DNA of 64,000 nt from Helicoverpa zea (GCF_022581195.2 NC_061480.1:6596892-6660891), one strand, 5' to 3'. Positions 10,376-21,747 are shown, numbered from the stretch's first letter. Notes: generated by a model from the letters alone, not told the origin. Made by a program: numbers and translations.

Positions 10376-11439
10376 CTAACTTCAGAGAGGCAAACTCATT
10401 TGACGGGTAAGTACATATCATGAACCCTTTTATCCCAGAATCTAAACCACACAATTTTCCGAGACACATTCTAGAAAGTTCGCAAAGAAAGTTCACAATT
10501 AAAAAGGTAAAAATGTAATGCATTATTTATGTTACAAGTATTAGATACGAGTTGTATCCCGTGACTTTCCTTGCGCGTTCCCTAAGCTGGTTTAGAAACC
10601 GTTAGTCTTGCCACAGTGCAGGTAATCCAGTAAGATGATGCCTTTTTGCATGTTGCTCAAGTTCTCAAGTGATAAGAGGTGTCAAGTAATATATGCTTAT
10701 TATATGTATAAATTGCATTTGTCTTATATCTTTGGTATCATTTTAAGTTCAAGTAACAATATTAAGTACAGCACAAACGATTATCTAGACAAAACATAAA
10801 GTCCGGTTAAGTTCTATGCTTTATTTAATCAGATCAGAGTAAGTTATCTTAACAAAAAATGGCCACAAAAGATATACCACCTCTCCGATAAAAAAATAAA
10901 CTTTAAAATCAGTTTAATTGCAGAAGTAAAATGAAAGAAAACTACAAAATCGGACCACTTCAGTGTTTCTTATTTTTTATCTAAAATAATTTGCAGTCAA
11001 CGCCTTTTCCACGCGTGTCATTCATAACCGCTCATCCTACACTACAACAAACTCAGTTACAATTTCAAAGACATCCCCAACTTGACATACTGTGTCACCC
11101 ACAACTAAAACCTAACTCGTTTTTGTTCTAACCACTGTATGTTGTATTTACAATTCAATGGGCTAACAAAAAGCGGTTGCAGTCGGCTGCCTAAGCTAAG
11201 TCTAAGCCTATTTAGAAATGCTAGTTCTGTACGTAGGGATGGGAATTTATCGATATGTCTTTTGTATCGATATACGGAGTATGTGCTAAGAATTGAATCC
11301 GCAGATTCCGCTACAAGACGAAGCACCATAATATCCTTGTAGTATTTCTACAAAAATGTTTCTACGGAAGTTACCTGGTCCCGTTTTTCGACCTAAACAG
11401 CCGTTAGAAAGCCCCTAAATTATTATGACATGCCTAGTC
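10376..11439. other. Unassigned sequence
   Basis: Short open frames on both strands at 11105-11342 overlap as mirror images and look like chance. No element boundary is seen. Confidence 0.35.
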
Positions 11440-12050
11440 TTTACCCAAACAAATTGAGGCTTGCTTTCAGTCTAACCAGTAGCTCATCCTCCGAGCCTTT
11501 TTCCCAATCATGTTGGGGTCGGCTTCCAGTCTAACCGGATTCAGCTGAGTACCAGTGCTTTACAAGAAGCGACTGCCTATCTGACCTCCTCAACCCAGTT
11601 ACCCGGGCAACCCGATACCCCTTGGTTAGACTGGTGTCAGACTTACTGGCTTCTGACTACCCGTAACGACTGCCAAGGATGTTCAATGACAGCCGGGACC
11701 TACAGTTTAACGTGCCATCCGAAACACAGCCAATGGTGTCTAAGATATACTTAGAAAGTACATACAGACTTAGAAAAGTTGCATTGGTACTTGCCTGACC
11801 TGGGATCGAACCCGCGCCCTCATACTTGAGAGATTGGTCCTTTACCCACTAGGCCACCACGACTTTTTCAGTAGCTGAGTACCAGTATTTTACATGGAGC
11901 GACTGATCTCCTCAACCCGGGCAACGCGATCCCCCTTGGTAAAACTGGTTGTCAGAGTTTGCTGGCCTCTGAGTACCCGTTATATCTGCCAAAGATGTTC
12001 AAATGACAGCTGGGAACCACTAACGTAACATGACTTCCGATACACCGAAG
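11440..12050 (-). mobile_element. Older SINE copy interrupted by a younger copy of the same family
   Basis: 11440-11486 (AGTCTAACC...) and 11874-12050 (GAGTACCAG... through GTTCAAATGACAGC) are the two parts of one diverged minus-strand SINE. The junction sequence CAGTAGCT is present on both sides of the inserted copy (11487-11866). Confidence 0.6.
11487..11866 (-). mobile_element. RTE-tailed tRNA SINE, near full length
   Basis: On the minus strand it starts GTCGTGGTGGCCTAGTGGGTAA (box A region), has box B GGTTCGATCCCAGGTC, the whole body and ends GGCTCGGAGGATG. The length (about 380 bp) matches the full-length copy at 56250-56634. Both pol III boxes are well preserved. Confidence 0.8.
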
Positions 12051-12079
12051 TCATGATAAGATGTCACCTTCCACAGACC

Positions 12080-12464
12080 GACCATGCAAAGCTTTGCATA
12101 GAGTAAGCCTATGATCGATCGACCCTTACGACTGTTACTTACCTAACACCTCTCAAAAAGGTTAAAAAAGTCAGCATCGTTATCAATTTGACCGTTAATT
12201 TAGTACATTGACTCATTACAAAGCTATCTGGTGCAATGCGCATGCATTGTACCCAGACGGATGTGACGTTATTCATTCAAATTGTGTTATCAGTTCTTAT
12301 TTCAAAATCGAAAGAACTTGTCCCTTGCTATTCCGGCCAGTGACATTTCAGTTCATAATGGTTTACGAAAGCGGGTGAGGCATAGTTGTGTGTGTAAATG
12401 TAAGTACATGCACATTGTCTTTATATGACTTGAGGACTCGGCTACTACCCAGCGGGGCCCAGTA
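12080..12464. other. Unassigned sequence
   Basis: 12360-12430 shares GAAAGCGGGTGAG(G/A)CATA and a TGT(C/G)TGTAAAT motif with 32580-32640, probably the tail of a SINE. Otherwise nothing is seen. Confidence 0.35.
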
Positions 12465-12645
12465 CGGCCAAGGCCTGCCGGGGCTGCGGGATTGTTCGAA
12501 AGAGTTACCGCGGCCCTGGTACATAAAAGGCCTACGACGGAACACGACGATTTTTAGTCAGTAAGAGTCTGATACTCCCTCACCGCTGGTAACCCACAGC
12601 GGGTTAACACACATATTTGACGTCGTTAAAAAAAAAGGATTTGAC
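12465..12645 (+). repeat. Unclassified A-tailed SINE-like repeat, copy 2
   Basis: It shows the complete motif order from CTGCGGGATTGTTCGAAAG to GACGTCGTTAAAAAAAAA. It has the clearest A-tail of the family in this window. Confidence 0.65.
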
Positions 12646-12724
12646 CACTGCTGAGCGTTCCAGAGCTTATGCATATAATGTGCATTTACATTTACTAATC
12701 CGCCTTCGTTGGATAAAATATCTA

Positions 12725-12815
12725 TGCAGTGGATCATCTTCATCATCATCAACATTTTAACAGTCCCACTGGGAACAGGCCTAACCTCTTACAGAGAGGG
12801 AATAACTACCATGTT
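12725..12815 (-). mobile_element. SINE 3'-end fragment with (ATG)n tail
   Basis: The plus strand reads CATCATCATCAACATTTTAACAG then TCCCACTG, with CCTAACCTCTTACAGAGAGG following. Similar pieces lie at 18455-18530 and 30250-30285. The repeated ATG tail on the minus strand fits RTE-driven retroposition. Confidence 0.5.
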
Positions 12816-13082
12816 TGCTCAAGATAAATTCGGGATTTCGGGCTCTTATTTAAATTCTTTTTTCTCTACTGACAGTTGAAAAGCCATATACCAGCAGCTG
12901 AAGAGTTTGTGTGTTATAAACAAATATGTATAAGAAATTAAGTTAGAATCTTATCCATATTAACTTAAAGCTCACACAGAGATACACAATTTTAATAACA
13001 ATTCTGTCTCGTGTAAGGGCGTTGGAGCTCAATGATCTCGGTCGTGGGCCGCGACGACGAAAACAAATAATAGAAGACTTAC

Positions 13083-13239
13083 AATCAGCGACGAGCGTTT
13101 TTGAGATCACATCGCGTTTGTACCCTTTCTGTCCAAAGCCAGGAGGCGGCGACGCTGGACCACTCCCGACTTTAGTCTTTTGAAGCCACGACTTCCTCCG
13201 GCGGCGAACGCGTCTCTTATCCTCCACATCGCCCGACAT
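13083..13239 (-). CDS. Possible exon of unknown gene, basic N-terminal region
   Basis: On the minus strand an ATG at 13239 opens 52 codons that start MSGDVEDKRRVRRRRK, continue with a PASPPPGFG stretch, and then meet a strong 5' splice site, T|GTAAGT, at 13083/13082 (phase 1). Composition is GC-richer than its surroundings and very basic, as in a nuclear or RNA-binding protein, but I recognise no family. Against it: the frame stays open past the donor to 12943, other frames on both strands are also open here, and the start context is weak. It could equally be a GC-rich repeat. Confidence 0.25.
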
Positions 13240-13259
13240 TCATCAACAAAATTAGAAGA

Positions 13260-13835
13260 TGGTATCTTTCGTGTCTGTGACACATACATTGGCAAGACAC
13301 TATATAACTTGCATAATTATTCTAAAATGTCAGAGAAAGAGATTTTGACTCTTGAGTTTGTTTCACCCTGAGGTGGGAAATACCTGCCTCATCTAGTCTT
13401 AAAAATACTGCCATGGTGGTGTTTTCACAGCCCATTAACAGAAATTAGAATTTTGCGATTTGAATTTTATCAAAACCGATACTAAGTAGTCCCTTTTTAA
13501 TATTATCAAATAATGAAAATAATTTTAATGATTTATTTTCAAACGCTACCGCTTATAACTATAACCGCTGCATAAGAAAATTTTCCATTGCAGCGTAACT
13601 TTCAAAGCGTTACCGTTAACCATGACTGGCGGGACTCTGTGGCCTTCTTATAGTTAATTCTGTAATTATATTTATTATAATAACGTTTCAAATAGGTGGG
13701 AACTTATTTCGGGTATTAATCGATAGTACCTTGTAAATAAGGAATCCTTAGTTTTGCTTGGGGGTGGTCAATTTTAGATGTCAAAATGTAGTCGAAGGGT
13801 CTTGCATGGCAGAGAAAAAAATGCAATTAAGTCAA
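13260..13835. other. Unassigned AT-rich sequence
   Basis: A plus-strand frame that starts near 13180 runs to 13371, but it overlaps the minus-strand candidate exon and has no further support. Confidence 0.3.
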
Positions 13836-13837
13836 AA

Positions 13838-13965
13838 TCAAATCATTTTATTTCATTAAGGCCTTTACAGGTCCTTATGAACGTCAAAAATATTAATAAG
13901 TTTGATTTTAGTTGCCCATTCCAAAACAGCTTCCTATGGAGAAGAACGAGCAATCAACTCCATGG
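13838..13965 (-). repeat. LINE/SINE 3'-end fragment
   Basis: It has the plus-strand order TCAAATCATTTTATTTCA, GGCCTTTACAGG, TTATGAACGTCA and TATGGAGAAGAACGAGCA, shared with 63045-63180 (TCAAAGTCAAATG..., CTTTGCAGGC, TTATGAAACGTCA, CATGGAGAAGAGCCGGCA). The ATTT/TCA-rich end represents the tail on the minus strand. Confidence 0.5.
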
Positions 13966-13984
13966 TAAGTCCATGTACCCTTTA

Positions 13985-14135
13985 CCCACACCATGTTGAG
14001 ATCGGCTTCCAGTCTTAACTAAATACAGCTCAGTACCAGTGTCTACATGGAACAACTGCATATCTGACCGCCTTCCTGCACCCTCCATGTCCTCAGTAAC
14101 ACTGGTCGTCAGACTTTTTGGCCAGGCCAATGAGG
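13985..14135 (-). mobile_element. RTE-tailed tRNA SINE fragment
   Basis: Plus-strand order ATGTTGAGATCGGCTTCCAG, CAGCTCAGTACCAG, CTGACC..CC, AACACTGGTCGTCAGACTT is a diverged copy of the SINE 3' half. Confidence 0.55.
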
Positions 14136-14139
14136 TCTA

Positions 14140-15199
14140 CCGCGTATGAAATCGCCGCTAGAGGCGCTTGTGTAGCGTAAGGTCTTCGAAACGTCAAATG
14201 CCACTGTTTGTTTACGCGCGAAGGTTTATATTTCTAATTAAATTAATATTGTGAATATTTAACAATACTTTAGATTAATTATGGCAAATACAGATCAGGG
14301 TTCTATAAATGTCACTGCTTTGACACTCTTTAATCTTTCGGAAACTTATGTTCGCATTTCTTTTTCGAGCAAAACGGCACTGCGCAACACTGTGGCATCG
14401 CCAATACGTTCACACTATAGTTCTATTGTATTACATATGATCTAATATAATCATCTAATGTAGATATAAGTTTTAGCGCTCATAATACGAACTTTGATTG
14501 CCATAGTTTTAGACCTCACGCTACAGTTGCGCCATCTGGTGAAACAAAAAACGGTACCATTGAACGCGAAAATTGTAGAAAAAAAAATATATTCATAATA
14601 CCACTATATTTACACTACTTATAACCCAAGAATGACAGAACCGTTTAAGCTGAAAATTAGAGGGGAGCCAGCTTAGACCCGGGAGAAGGGCTTAGTAGTT
14701 TTCGTCATCTTTCAGCTATCAAAAGAAGTTATCATGGGACGCAGGTAATACCGCGGACGGGAACTAGTATATTATTCATATAAATCTACATAGTATTATA
14801 AAACATACCATAGAAACATCGAGACCCATAAAAATGATTCACATAGATATTTTCGAATTCATAACTGTTGATACCATTTGACTAAATAAATTGGTCTTGT
14901 CATTGGCAATTTTAGTTTTTAAAGATCTGACGTCATCACGGTTTTTTTTTAATTCGACTGTTTAAAAAACGTTGTGAGATTTTTTGAGGCCTCTATGGTT
15001 TGTCGCTTTTAAATAATATTAGTGGGTTTGATATAAGGCCCAGCTAACAAGGCATCGATAACATAAACCTCACTTTTATTAAAACAACTGTTTACTATGA
15101 ATTTTCGTTATTTTAAGAATAACAGACGTCTATGTTGTAGACGAAAATGGTCCTGAAAATTTTATTTCATTTTAGTCCTTACTTATGTTCTTAACTCTT
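14140..15199. other. Unassigned sequence, with one possible Helitron end
   Basis: A possible Helitron 3' end is seen near 14735-14770 (GGGACGCAGGTAATACCGCGG then CTAG|T at about 14765). The rest is AT-rich without recognisable features. Confidence 0.35.
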
Positions 15200-15325
15200 T
15201 CTTACGACCAAACTACTGAAGATATCAAAAGCAGTCTTTTGACTAGTTCCCAGATAGCCAGTAGCTCCTGAAATTAGAGCGTTATGAAGCAAACAAATAA
15301 AAAAACTCTTCAGCTTTTTTAACAT
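15200..15325 (-). mobile_element. Helitron fragment
   Basis: It contains CAGTAGCTCCTGAAATTAGAGCG, AAGCAAACAAATAAA and CTCTTCAGCTTTTTTAA, a degenerate 5' region of the minus-strand Helitron family. Confidence 0.45.
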
Positions 15326-15766
15326 AGAAACCCTAGAACGGCTAAAAGTTGACGAGAGCAAATACGCGCGAAAAGCTAAGTAGATATATATTAAGTAAGT
15401 TTAATTCTTATACTCTTTACAAAAGCATTTCAAAACTTTCAAAGATGGCCGCGGATCCAAAATCGCTGTGTCATCACCACTTTCTTGTTTTTCGTTCACA
15501 AATAGTGGGCAACGGCATCTAAGTATAATGCCAAGTCACTGCCTTTTTTTTGAGTTGCGCACGCAGTTTGTTCTCTGAACTCTATGCTATTCTCGCGGAT
15601 ACACCTGTGTCTTGAACTTACTTCTTGTAGCCGGATAAAAAGAAGGGTTTATGATATTGTAATGTATACCTAAGCTATAATATTGCCAAGTATCATCAAA
15701 TTCCGTTCTTTTTGCGTGAAAGAGGAACCACACACATCCATACAATACAATCCACGTTTCTAATAT
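15326..15766. other. Unassigned sequence
   Basis: Nothing is recognised. Confidence 0.3.
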
Positions 15767-15775
15767 TATATTATA

Positions 15776-16735
15776 GTTCGGCCATTCAGAGAATGCGTTC
15801 CTGACACGTCGCGATTGAACTGACGACGTAACTTTGCAATGGCGTTGCAGTTACGATAAAAATATTTTTGCTGGTTGTTTACCGTTTTAACAATTGAGGA
15901 GCATTAAAACAACATTATTATATCAATAATCAATGAATGTTATAATTTTGTGCCAAACTGAGTGTCAAATAACTTGGTAAACAATATTTTTCTAAATCTA
16001 TACTGCGCTATTACAAGGTTATGTCAGCGGTTTATATTTTGTAGTGCTGTGCTAAAAATAACAGGCAAGTATCGTAATCTGTTCTTATACAGTTATAATA
16101 TAAAATAATACGTTTTGATTTTCTTTTTAAGAATTGGAAAATAATGGACTATAAGACTTAATTATAACTTTTATGAAAAATAAAAATAAAACTATGACCA
16201 AACCGCATTTTTATACTTAGATTAAAAATGGTAACCCCAAATGGCGTTATGGGCCGCCATTTTGTGACGCTAAAACAGTCGTCCATTGTCGTTTCGTGCG
16301 CATAGACCACGTTTTTCAAGTGTTTTCGATCTGTTTTTATTTGATTACCCGGCTTTTGTTAGACCGAGATATCAGGATTGATTCTGTTATTGATAATAAT
16401 ATAATTATACATGTAGGCGAAGATGATGATGAAGACACCACCTCCTCAAGCAAATCGGAGTCTGATTAATATTCTGTTCGCACATTCAATTCAATGTACT
16501 TGTAACAAAGAATAAATAAAACAATTTTATTATATGAATATTACCTTTTTTTGGTTTCCACTTAAATAACTAAAATATAAAACAAATGATTCCGCCAATT
16601 TAAAACGAAAATAATCTTAAAATAATGCGGCGGTTCATTTTGAAGGAACGGTAACGAACTCAGTGTTATGTTGTGCCCATCACTAGTCGTGACTAACTGA
16701 TAGGTGTCAGGAACGCATTCTCTGAACGGCCGAAG
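15776..16735. mobile_element. DNA element with GTTCGGCC terminal inverted repeats, 960 bp
   Basis: The left end is GTTCGGCCATTCAGAGAATG; the right end carries the inverse, CATTCTCTGAACGGCCGAA. TATATTATA stands on both sides (15767-15775 and 16736-16744), though AT-richness makes its length uncertain. The left 190 bases match the 223-bp miniature at 48466-48688, and another copy starts at 63958. This longer copy is probably nearer to the parent. The superfamily is not resolved. Confidence 0.75.
16280..16469 (+). pseudogene. Possible remnant of the element's own gene, acidic C-terminus
   Basis: An open frame without a start methionine ends in an acidic and serine-rich tail (VGEDDDEDTTSSSKSESD) and a TAA at about 16469. 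Two overlapping AATAAA signals follow within 60 bases. Such tails are common at the end of insect transposases, and its position inside the TIR element fits that, but no catalytic domain is present. This is an inference from composition only. Confidence 0.25.
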
Positions 16736-16744
16736 TATATTATA

Positions 16745-17005
16745 GAAAAGTACAGAAGCCAATGGGGTCATCCAAGGGTTGGTATTTTTGCAAATAACTT
16801 CCTATTTACTTAAAAGCTTACTGTAATAACTTAACTACTCACATTCAAAGCTGCAGAATAAGTAACTAAAATCTATTTAGCTTCCTACTAAGTCTTAGAC
16901 TCCATCCAGGAGTGGAGGAGGTTTTAAACAAACAATATAGAATCTCTTTATTCCAACATCTCGTGTCCGCTCACTAGTATCCCTGAGCGGAGAAATTCTG
17001 GCTGC
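16745..17005. other. Unassigned sequence
   Basis: No supported features. Confidence 0.3.
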
Positions 17006-17150
17006 GGGATTTTTCGCGCGTGTTACCACGGCCCTGGTGCATGAAGGACTTCAGAAGGAACATGATGGGTTTTAGTCAGTAAGAGTCTGACACTCCCTCA
17101 CGCTGCACCCACAGCGGGGTCACTTGATGATTTCCCATCAAAAAAGAAAA
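17005..17150 (+). repeat. Unclassified A-tailed SINE-like repeat, copy 3
   Basis: It has the motif order GCTGCGGGATTTTTCG, TTACCACGGCCCTGGTGCA, TCAGTAAGAGTCTGACACTC, CCCACAGCGGGGTCA. Confidence 0.6.
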
Positions 17151-17439
17151 AGTGGAGAAATTCTATTCGTTGTTTTGATCTTATTCCCAGTTCCTGTAAA
17201 TAAGAAACGATTAATTTTGCTTAAAAACGGTATTATTGACGTTAATTCTATGAAGCTTTCGTCAAAAAACTACCATTTGTGAGCAAAACCAATCGTTTTT
17301 TAAGAACCAGGCGTTAATAGAGTAGAATTTCTAAGAATTTTTCTCTGTTACGAATTGAACCGCTGTTTCTTGGAAATATTATGTTAAATCTTTGGACAAT
17401 TTCAAGTCACATTGTCGTAAAAATTATCCTCATACTAAG

Positions 17440-17605
17440 TAATATTATTAATGCGAAAGTTTGTTTATTTGGTTGAACGCGCTTATTTAACTACTGTTCC
17501 TATATTAACGGAAAAATATTCCGAAGCAAAGCTACATACATTGCATCTGACTGAAAAATAATGTCAAACGGGAAGCAAGCGAAGCTGTGGGCGGAAGAAA
17601 TTGTA
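17440..17605 (+). mobile_element. Helitron fragment
   Basis: It starts TACTAAGTAATATTATTAATGCG then AAGTTTGTTTATTTGG, the 5' end of the Helitron family. It fades after about 160 bases. Confidence 0.45.
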
Positions 17606-17924
17606 TGATTATGTTTAAATGGCAAGACCCATTTAGATAGAACTGAGACAAATAAATAAATAAAAAATTAGGTAGATAGATTAAAATCTGGTAGAACTTT
17701 CTTAAGACGAGTGAATCAGAGGCAAAGTGCTAGCGATTCAATGTTTTCGTCGCTGTATTTAAAATGTTGTTTGTTTTCTCTTATCACCTAGACAGGGTAA
17801 TTTAAGATAATTCAGCACGTGCTTAATACACGTGACTCTGTCTAGCACATGCATTACTTAGATGTAAGAGAGAGACGGATATATTTTAGATGCATACATT
17901 AGAGTTAGGTCCACTGTCCCGAGC

Positions 17925-18070
17925 TGCGGAATGGTTCGAAAGAGTTACCGCGGCCCTGGTACATACAGGGCTCCAGAAAGTACATGATGGGTTTTAGTCA
18001 GTGAGAGTCTAACACTCCGTCACGCTGCACCCACAGCGGGAGGTGATGATTTCCCACCAAAAATAATTGT
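17925..18070 (+). repeat. Unclassified A-tailed SINE-like repeat, copy 4
   Basis: It has CTGCGGAATGGTTCGAAAGAG, TACCGCGGCCCTGGTACATA, AGTGAGAGTCTAACACTCCGT and CCCACAGCGGG, ending TGATTTCCCACCAAAAA. Confidence 0.6.
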
Positions 18071-18164
18071 TAATTTTCCCCATTTACGCACGCTTTCATT
18101 CTTATTTTTGGCACGTGGGTATTCACTAACGATTCCTTCGAGTGAGTGTTGCATGAATAACAGA

Positions 18165-18260
18165 CTTATACCAAAAGCCACCTCTGTTCCTTCGGGAGTC
18201 CTTTATGTACCAGGGCCACAGTAGCAGTTTCGAACAATCCCGCAGCTCCGGCAGGCTTCA
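18165..18260 (-). repeat. Unclassified SINE-like repeat, copy 5 (partial, inverted)
   Basis: The plus strand reads TTATGTACCAGGGCCACAGTA, TTTCGAACAATCCCGCAGC, the inverse of the family's 5' part. Confidence 0.55.
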
Positions 18261-18454
18261 GCCTGAAGAACCCACAGAATGTATGTAACTGCTATTTAGA
18301 GGAGCGCATGGAGCAAAATACGCCGCTCACTATAGCGACTTGTCGTCGCTAGACGGGCAGACGGCTTGTCACCCATCACGCAACACCACTAGTCAGTTAA
18401 TTTGTAGGTATCACTGTCATCAGTAATCGCTATCATGATTTTCTTCTTTCTTTC

Positions 18455-18532
18455 TTTCATCAGCCTTTTTACTGTCCCACTGCAGAGCACATGCCTCTAC
18501 CCCAACTGAGAAGGAATGAGCATCATCATGTA
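18455..18532 (-). mobile_element. SINE 3'-end fragment with (ATG)n tail
   Basis: It has the plus-strand order TCATCAGCCTTTTTACTG, TCCCACTGCAGAGCACATGCC, AACTGAGAAGGAATGAG, the same family as 12725-12815. Confidence 0.5.
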
Positions 18533-18554
18533 AACAGGGTAGTTAGGATCTGAC

Positions 18555-18702
18555 GGCCGTTCCTAACATTCTATCTATCTAATATCTATGTATTGATTTG
18601 CTTACTGGCGATATAATATTGACATTAGTCTCATGCAAGTAATGTGAAATTCCTATCTGTTGTAAGCAAAACCACAGATAGATCGAATATTGGAAACGAC
18701 CG
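18555..18702. mobile_element. Small MITE with TCTATCTATCT subterminal repeats
   Basis: The left end is GGCCGTTCCTAACATTCTATC; the right end is GATAGATCGAATATTGGAAACGACC, roughly its inverse. A half copy lies at 19675-19745 (CTATCTATCT and AGATAGATAAAATATTGGAACG), and a further trace near 48220-48290. Confidence 0.5.
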
Positions 18703-18971
18703 AAAAGAGTGTACGTAACTTCACAAAACAGTTGAAAATAAAAATATCTACTTTTACCTTTTACATCGAGTTTTGCTTTATTTTCCATAGACAAGCAAAA
18801 GCGATTACATTCTAAATGTGTACAGAATTTTAATAGCGAACGAATGCAATACATAGATCGGTGAAAGTGCTTTCCGGAATAAATAGAAAAAATAAATGGA
18901 ATAAAACTAGTTTTTAGTTTAAACTTCGCTTGCTATCTGAGAACTGTAGATTATGAAAGAAATAAAGAAAA

Positions 18972-19120
18972 TGTTGTGTTGCTGGGGAGTTTGTTCCACC
19001 ACTTCTTCTTCCCAGCAAAAACACATAGGAAGCGGTGAAGGGTGGGCGTTTTAGGGGGCTGTCTTTTGTTTTTGAAGTTCGAAAAGTGATGATTTATCAG
19101 CCATATTTGCATAAACATTT
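18972..19120 (+). repeat. LINE 3'-UTR-type repeat, copy 3 of 3
   Basis: It begins GTTGCTGGGGAGTTTGTTCC and ends near TTTTTGAGTTTGTTG. It is close to 7866-8010 but has a TTCTTCTTCCC stretch that copy 2 lacks. Confidence 0.6.
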
Positions 19121-20068
19121 TTGAGTTTGTTGCTGTCGTGTTGGAGAATACATAATGCAAATCATCCCAACATTACCCAGGTACTTACATACTATGTTTA
19201 TGTTGCAAATAACTGGTTTAAATTGCCATTTAATAAAACTAGCCCTTTGATTGAACAGCGTCATTGGCTAGCTGTTTGATTAAACGGCTATATAAACGAC
19301 ATTTGTAAGTGCACCTACGGCTCAGGAAAAATGCCATGTGTGGTGCAAAGATTCTAGTAGGTAAAATGCTTCGGTTCATAGATAGGCCCGGTTCCTACAA
19401 TAATAAAAGGTTTTGCTTGGATTACAGTTTTTGACGTAAGCCCTATACAATGAACGCCAAAAGTTACCGATGTAAACCAGATCGTTTTTTGTTTATAGGA
19501 ACCATGTAGTAGATAGCAAATGACAAGTTAACAAGCAGAGTATTTCACTTTGAGCATCAATCGTCACATTCACATGCAACCTGTGGATTTTAATAATCCA
19601 TCTCCACATAGAGATAGAATTTTCACATGTGTATATTGAAATCCACCGTAAGGCATTTTAAATTATTCGTCGGAGGCCAAAATTCTATCTATCTTTAGTT
19701 AGCATATAAACAGATAGATAAAATATTGGAACGACCACGACCGTTTCACTACTCTTTAAAAGCAGTAGTTCCCTTTGAATCGCGAAACCGTGGAAAACAG
19801 AGTAACAGTTAACAACTTACCTAATTTCAGTCTACGCAGACAATTTTTTTCAACTAATTTGGCAACAATCAAAGACCTTGGCTGGCCATGGTTTCCTAAC
19901 ATCCACAAAGCAGGCGCTCCCTTGTGCTGCCTCATTGGGCTTCAGAAGGTCAGTGATGTCATTTCATGACCTCAATGCCATTGTGATAATTCAAAAACGA
20001 CTTTTCAATTATTTTTTTTCGTAAATGGTCCAAAGTTTACGACAGTGGGTGGTGTTGGGTCTATTTTT
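19121..20068. other. Unassigned sequence with a half MITE
   Basis: 19675-19745 is a partial copy of the TCTATCTATCT MITE. Nothing else is recognised. Confidence 0.35.
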
Positions 20069-20262
20069 AACCGACTTCCTGAAAGGAGGATGTCCTTGTT
20101 TTTTTATTAGCAAGATATCCCGAAGTCACTTGGACCGATTTGGAAAAAAATATTTGGATATCGTTCTTGTAAAATTAAAATAGCAGAAACCTTTATACAC
20201 CGGCTTATAGGGCGACGCAAAAGTAATAATTTTCGCATTTCTATATTTTTGGAAGTCGGTTT
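20069..20262. mobile_element. MITE-like repeat with AACCGACTTCC inverted ends
   Basis: The left end AACCGACTTCC and right end GGAAGTCGGTT are perfect inverses of 11 bases, about 190 bp apart. The interior has TTGGACCGATTTGGAAAAAAA, a phrase common in moth repeats. Remnants of the same ends occur at about 56670-56710. Confidence 0.6.
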
Positions 20263-20974
20263 TATAACTTATCCTGATTCATAAGGCACCTTTTTATATG
20301 GGTGCAGTTGTGGTTTCCTTAGGACCCGAGGTGGTCAGGTAGAACTGCAGAGAACAGCTACTTTAGACTTCATTTGTGACCCTTTGCTGTCGCTTAGAAT
20401 TCATTTGTGTTAATAAGTCTCTATATCTTCAATTCTTAGTGGAAAACAAAAGACCGCGATGTCAACGATGCATACAATGTCTTCTATTTTCTTTGTCTGT
20501 GAAAGTAAATCTAAAATTAGAATTACTAGGAACCGCGCCCTCAGCCCAGTAAAATATTAATGTGTTTTCGATCTAGGTTACCTAGGGCGTCGACTTGGTT
20601 TACTTTTGATTTACATGAAAAGTTAACTTATACACCTATAACAGGGAGATACCAAACCTTTTTTTAAACTACCTAGCGTGTTCTCACGCACAGAGGTTGC
20701 AGTTTCGCGGACTTTTTAGGGAGTGTTCGCACGCAATTTGTTATTGTTGGAGAGTAGACTAGAAGAAACATTTGTATACTATGCGGTCCAGTTTCGAAAA
20801 TCAGAGGAATCTCACCTTAAAAAAAACCCTCTTCGCTCCACATTTGTATCCGAACAATTTTAGCGGAAACTCACCACTACACTTTAAGAGGCCCTGAATG
20901 CCGTTCCATTTCATTTAAGAACAGACTAGAAAAAAAAATTATTTTGCAAATAGGGTAAATACAGATAAAGCTCA
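20263..20974. other. Unassigned sequence
   Basis: No supported features. Confidence 0.3.
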
Positions 20975-21140
20975 GACACATTTTTATTTATTTATTTATT
21001 TAACTTTATGCAATCAAACAATTACAAAGGCGGACTTAATGCCATGGACATTTTGTAATTCGGCATGCAAACCATAACACTATTTATAGTCTTAGGTACA
21101 TAGGCGAGATCAATTAAATTAGGCTATACAATTATGCATT
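20975..21140 (-). repeat. LINE 3'-end-like repeat
   Basis: A (TTTA)n run at 20984-21000 is followed by ACTTTATGCAATCAAACA and AATTACAAAGGCGGACTTAA. Read on the minus strand this is a 3' UTR ending in a short tandem tail, as in CR1-type LINEs. Confidence 0.45.
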
Positions 21141-21640
21141 TTATTTAATAAGACAAAGACAGATTTACACCCCTTGTAGGAGCATATCTAATAGACGAAT
21201 TCAAACAAAACAAACAGGACACTTATGCATATTAAAACAAAAAACGCACGAAAATTGCATAACTACATGACACAATCTAAAGGTATGTAAGTATGTATTA
21301 ACAATGTCGACAACCTTGGACCAACCTAAAGTTTTATCCGCAAGTAAAAAATAACTTCGTTCGCTCTTAAAAACTCAAAACGAAACACGTTTATGACCAC
21401 GAGTGGCTAAAAATAGCTTCAACATGTTCCGTTACCACTAATTCGTATAAAAATAGCTTTGTATTAATTCAACTTTATATGGTAATCGCCATTTGGTTTC
21501 GTGAACGTATTTTAATGAGCGACTATGAGTAAAAGATTTATTTTTGAGTGATTATGCTAATGTGTTGGTTAGTGAAGTATGGCATATTGGTATTGGTGGA
21601 CTAATTTCTGCACGTGGTATCACTTGGGGTGATATTAAAG
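21141..21640. other. Unassigned AT-rich sequence
   Basis: No supported features. Confidence 0.3.
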
Positions 21641-21644
21641 ACTG

Positions 21645-21747
21645 TCGGGGTTGCGGGATTGTTCGCGCAAGTTACCGCGGCCCTGGTACACAATGCGCTC
21701 CTGAAGGAACATTGTGGGTTTTAGTCTGAGAGTCTGACACCCCGTAC
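21645..21747 (+). repeat. Unclassified SINE-like repeat, copy 6, interrupted by the RTE insertion
   Basis: The family order GTTGCGGGATTGTTCG, TTACCGCGGCCCTGGTACAC, GTCTGAGAGTCTGACACCCCG runs up to the RTE target duplication at 21748. Confidence 0.6.
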
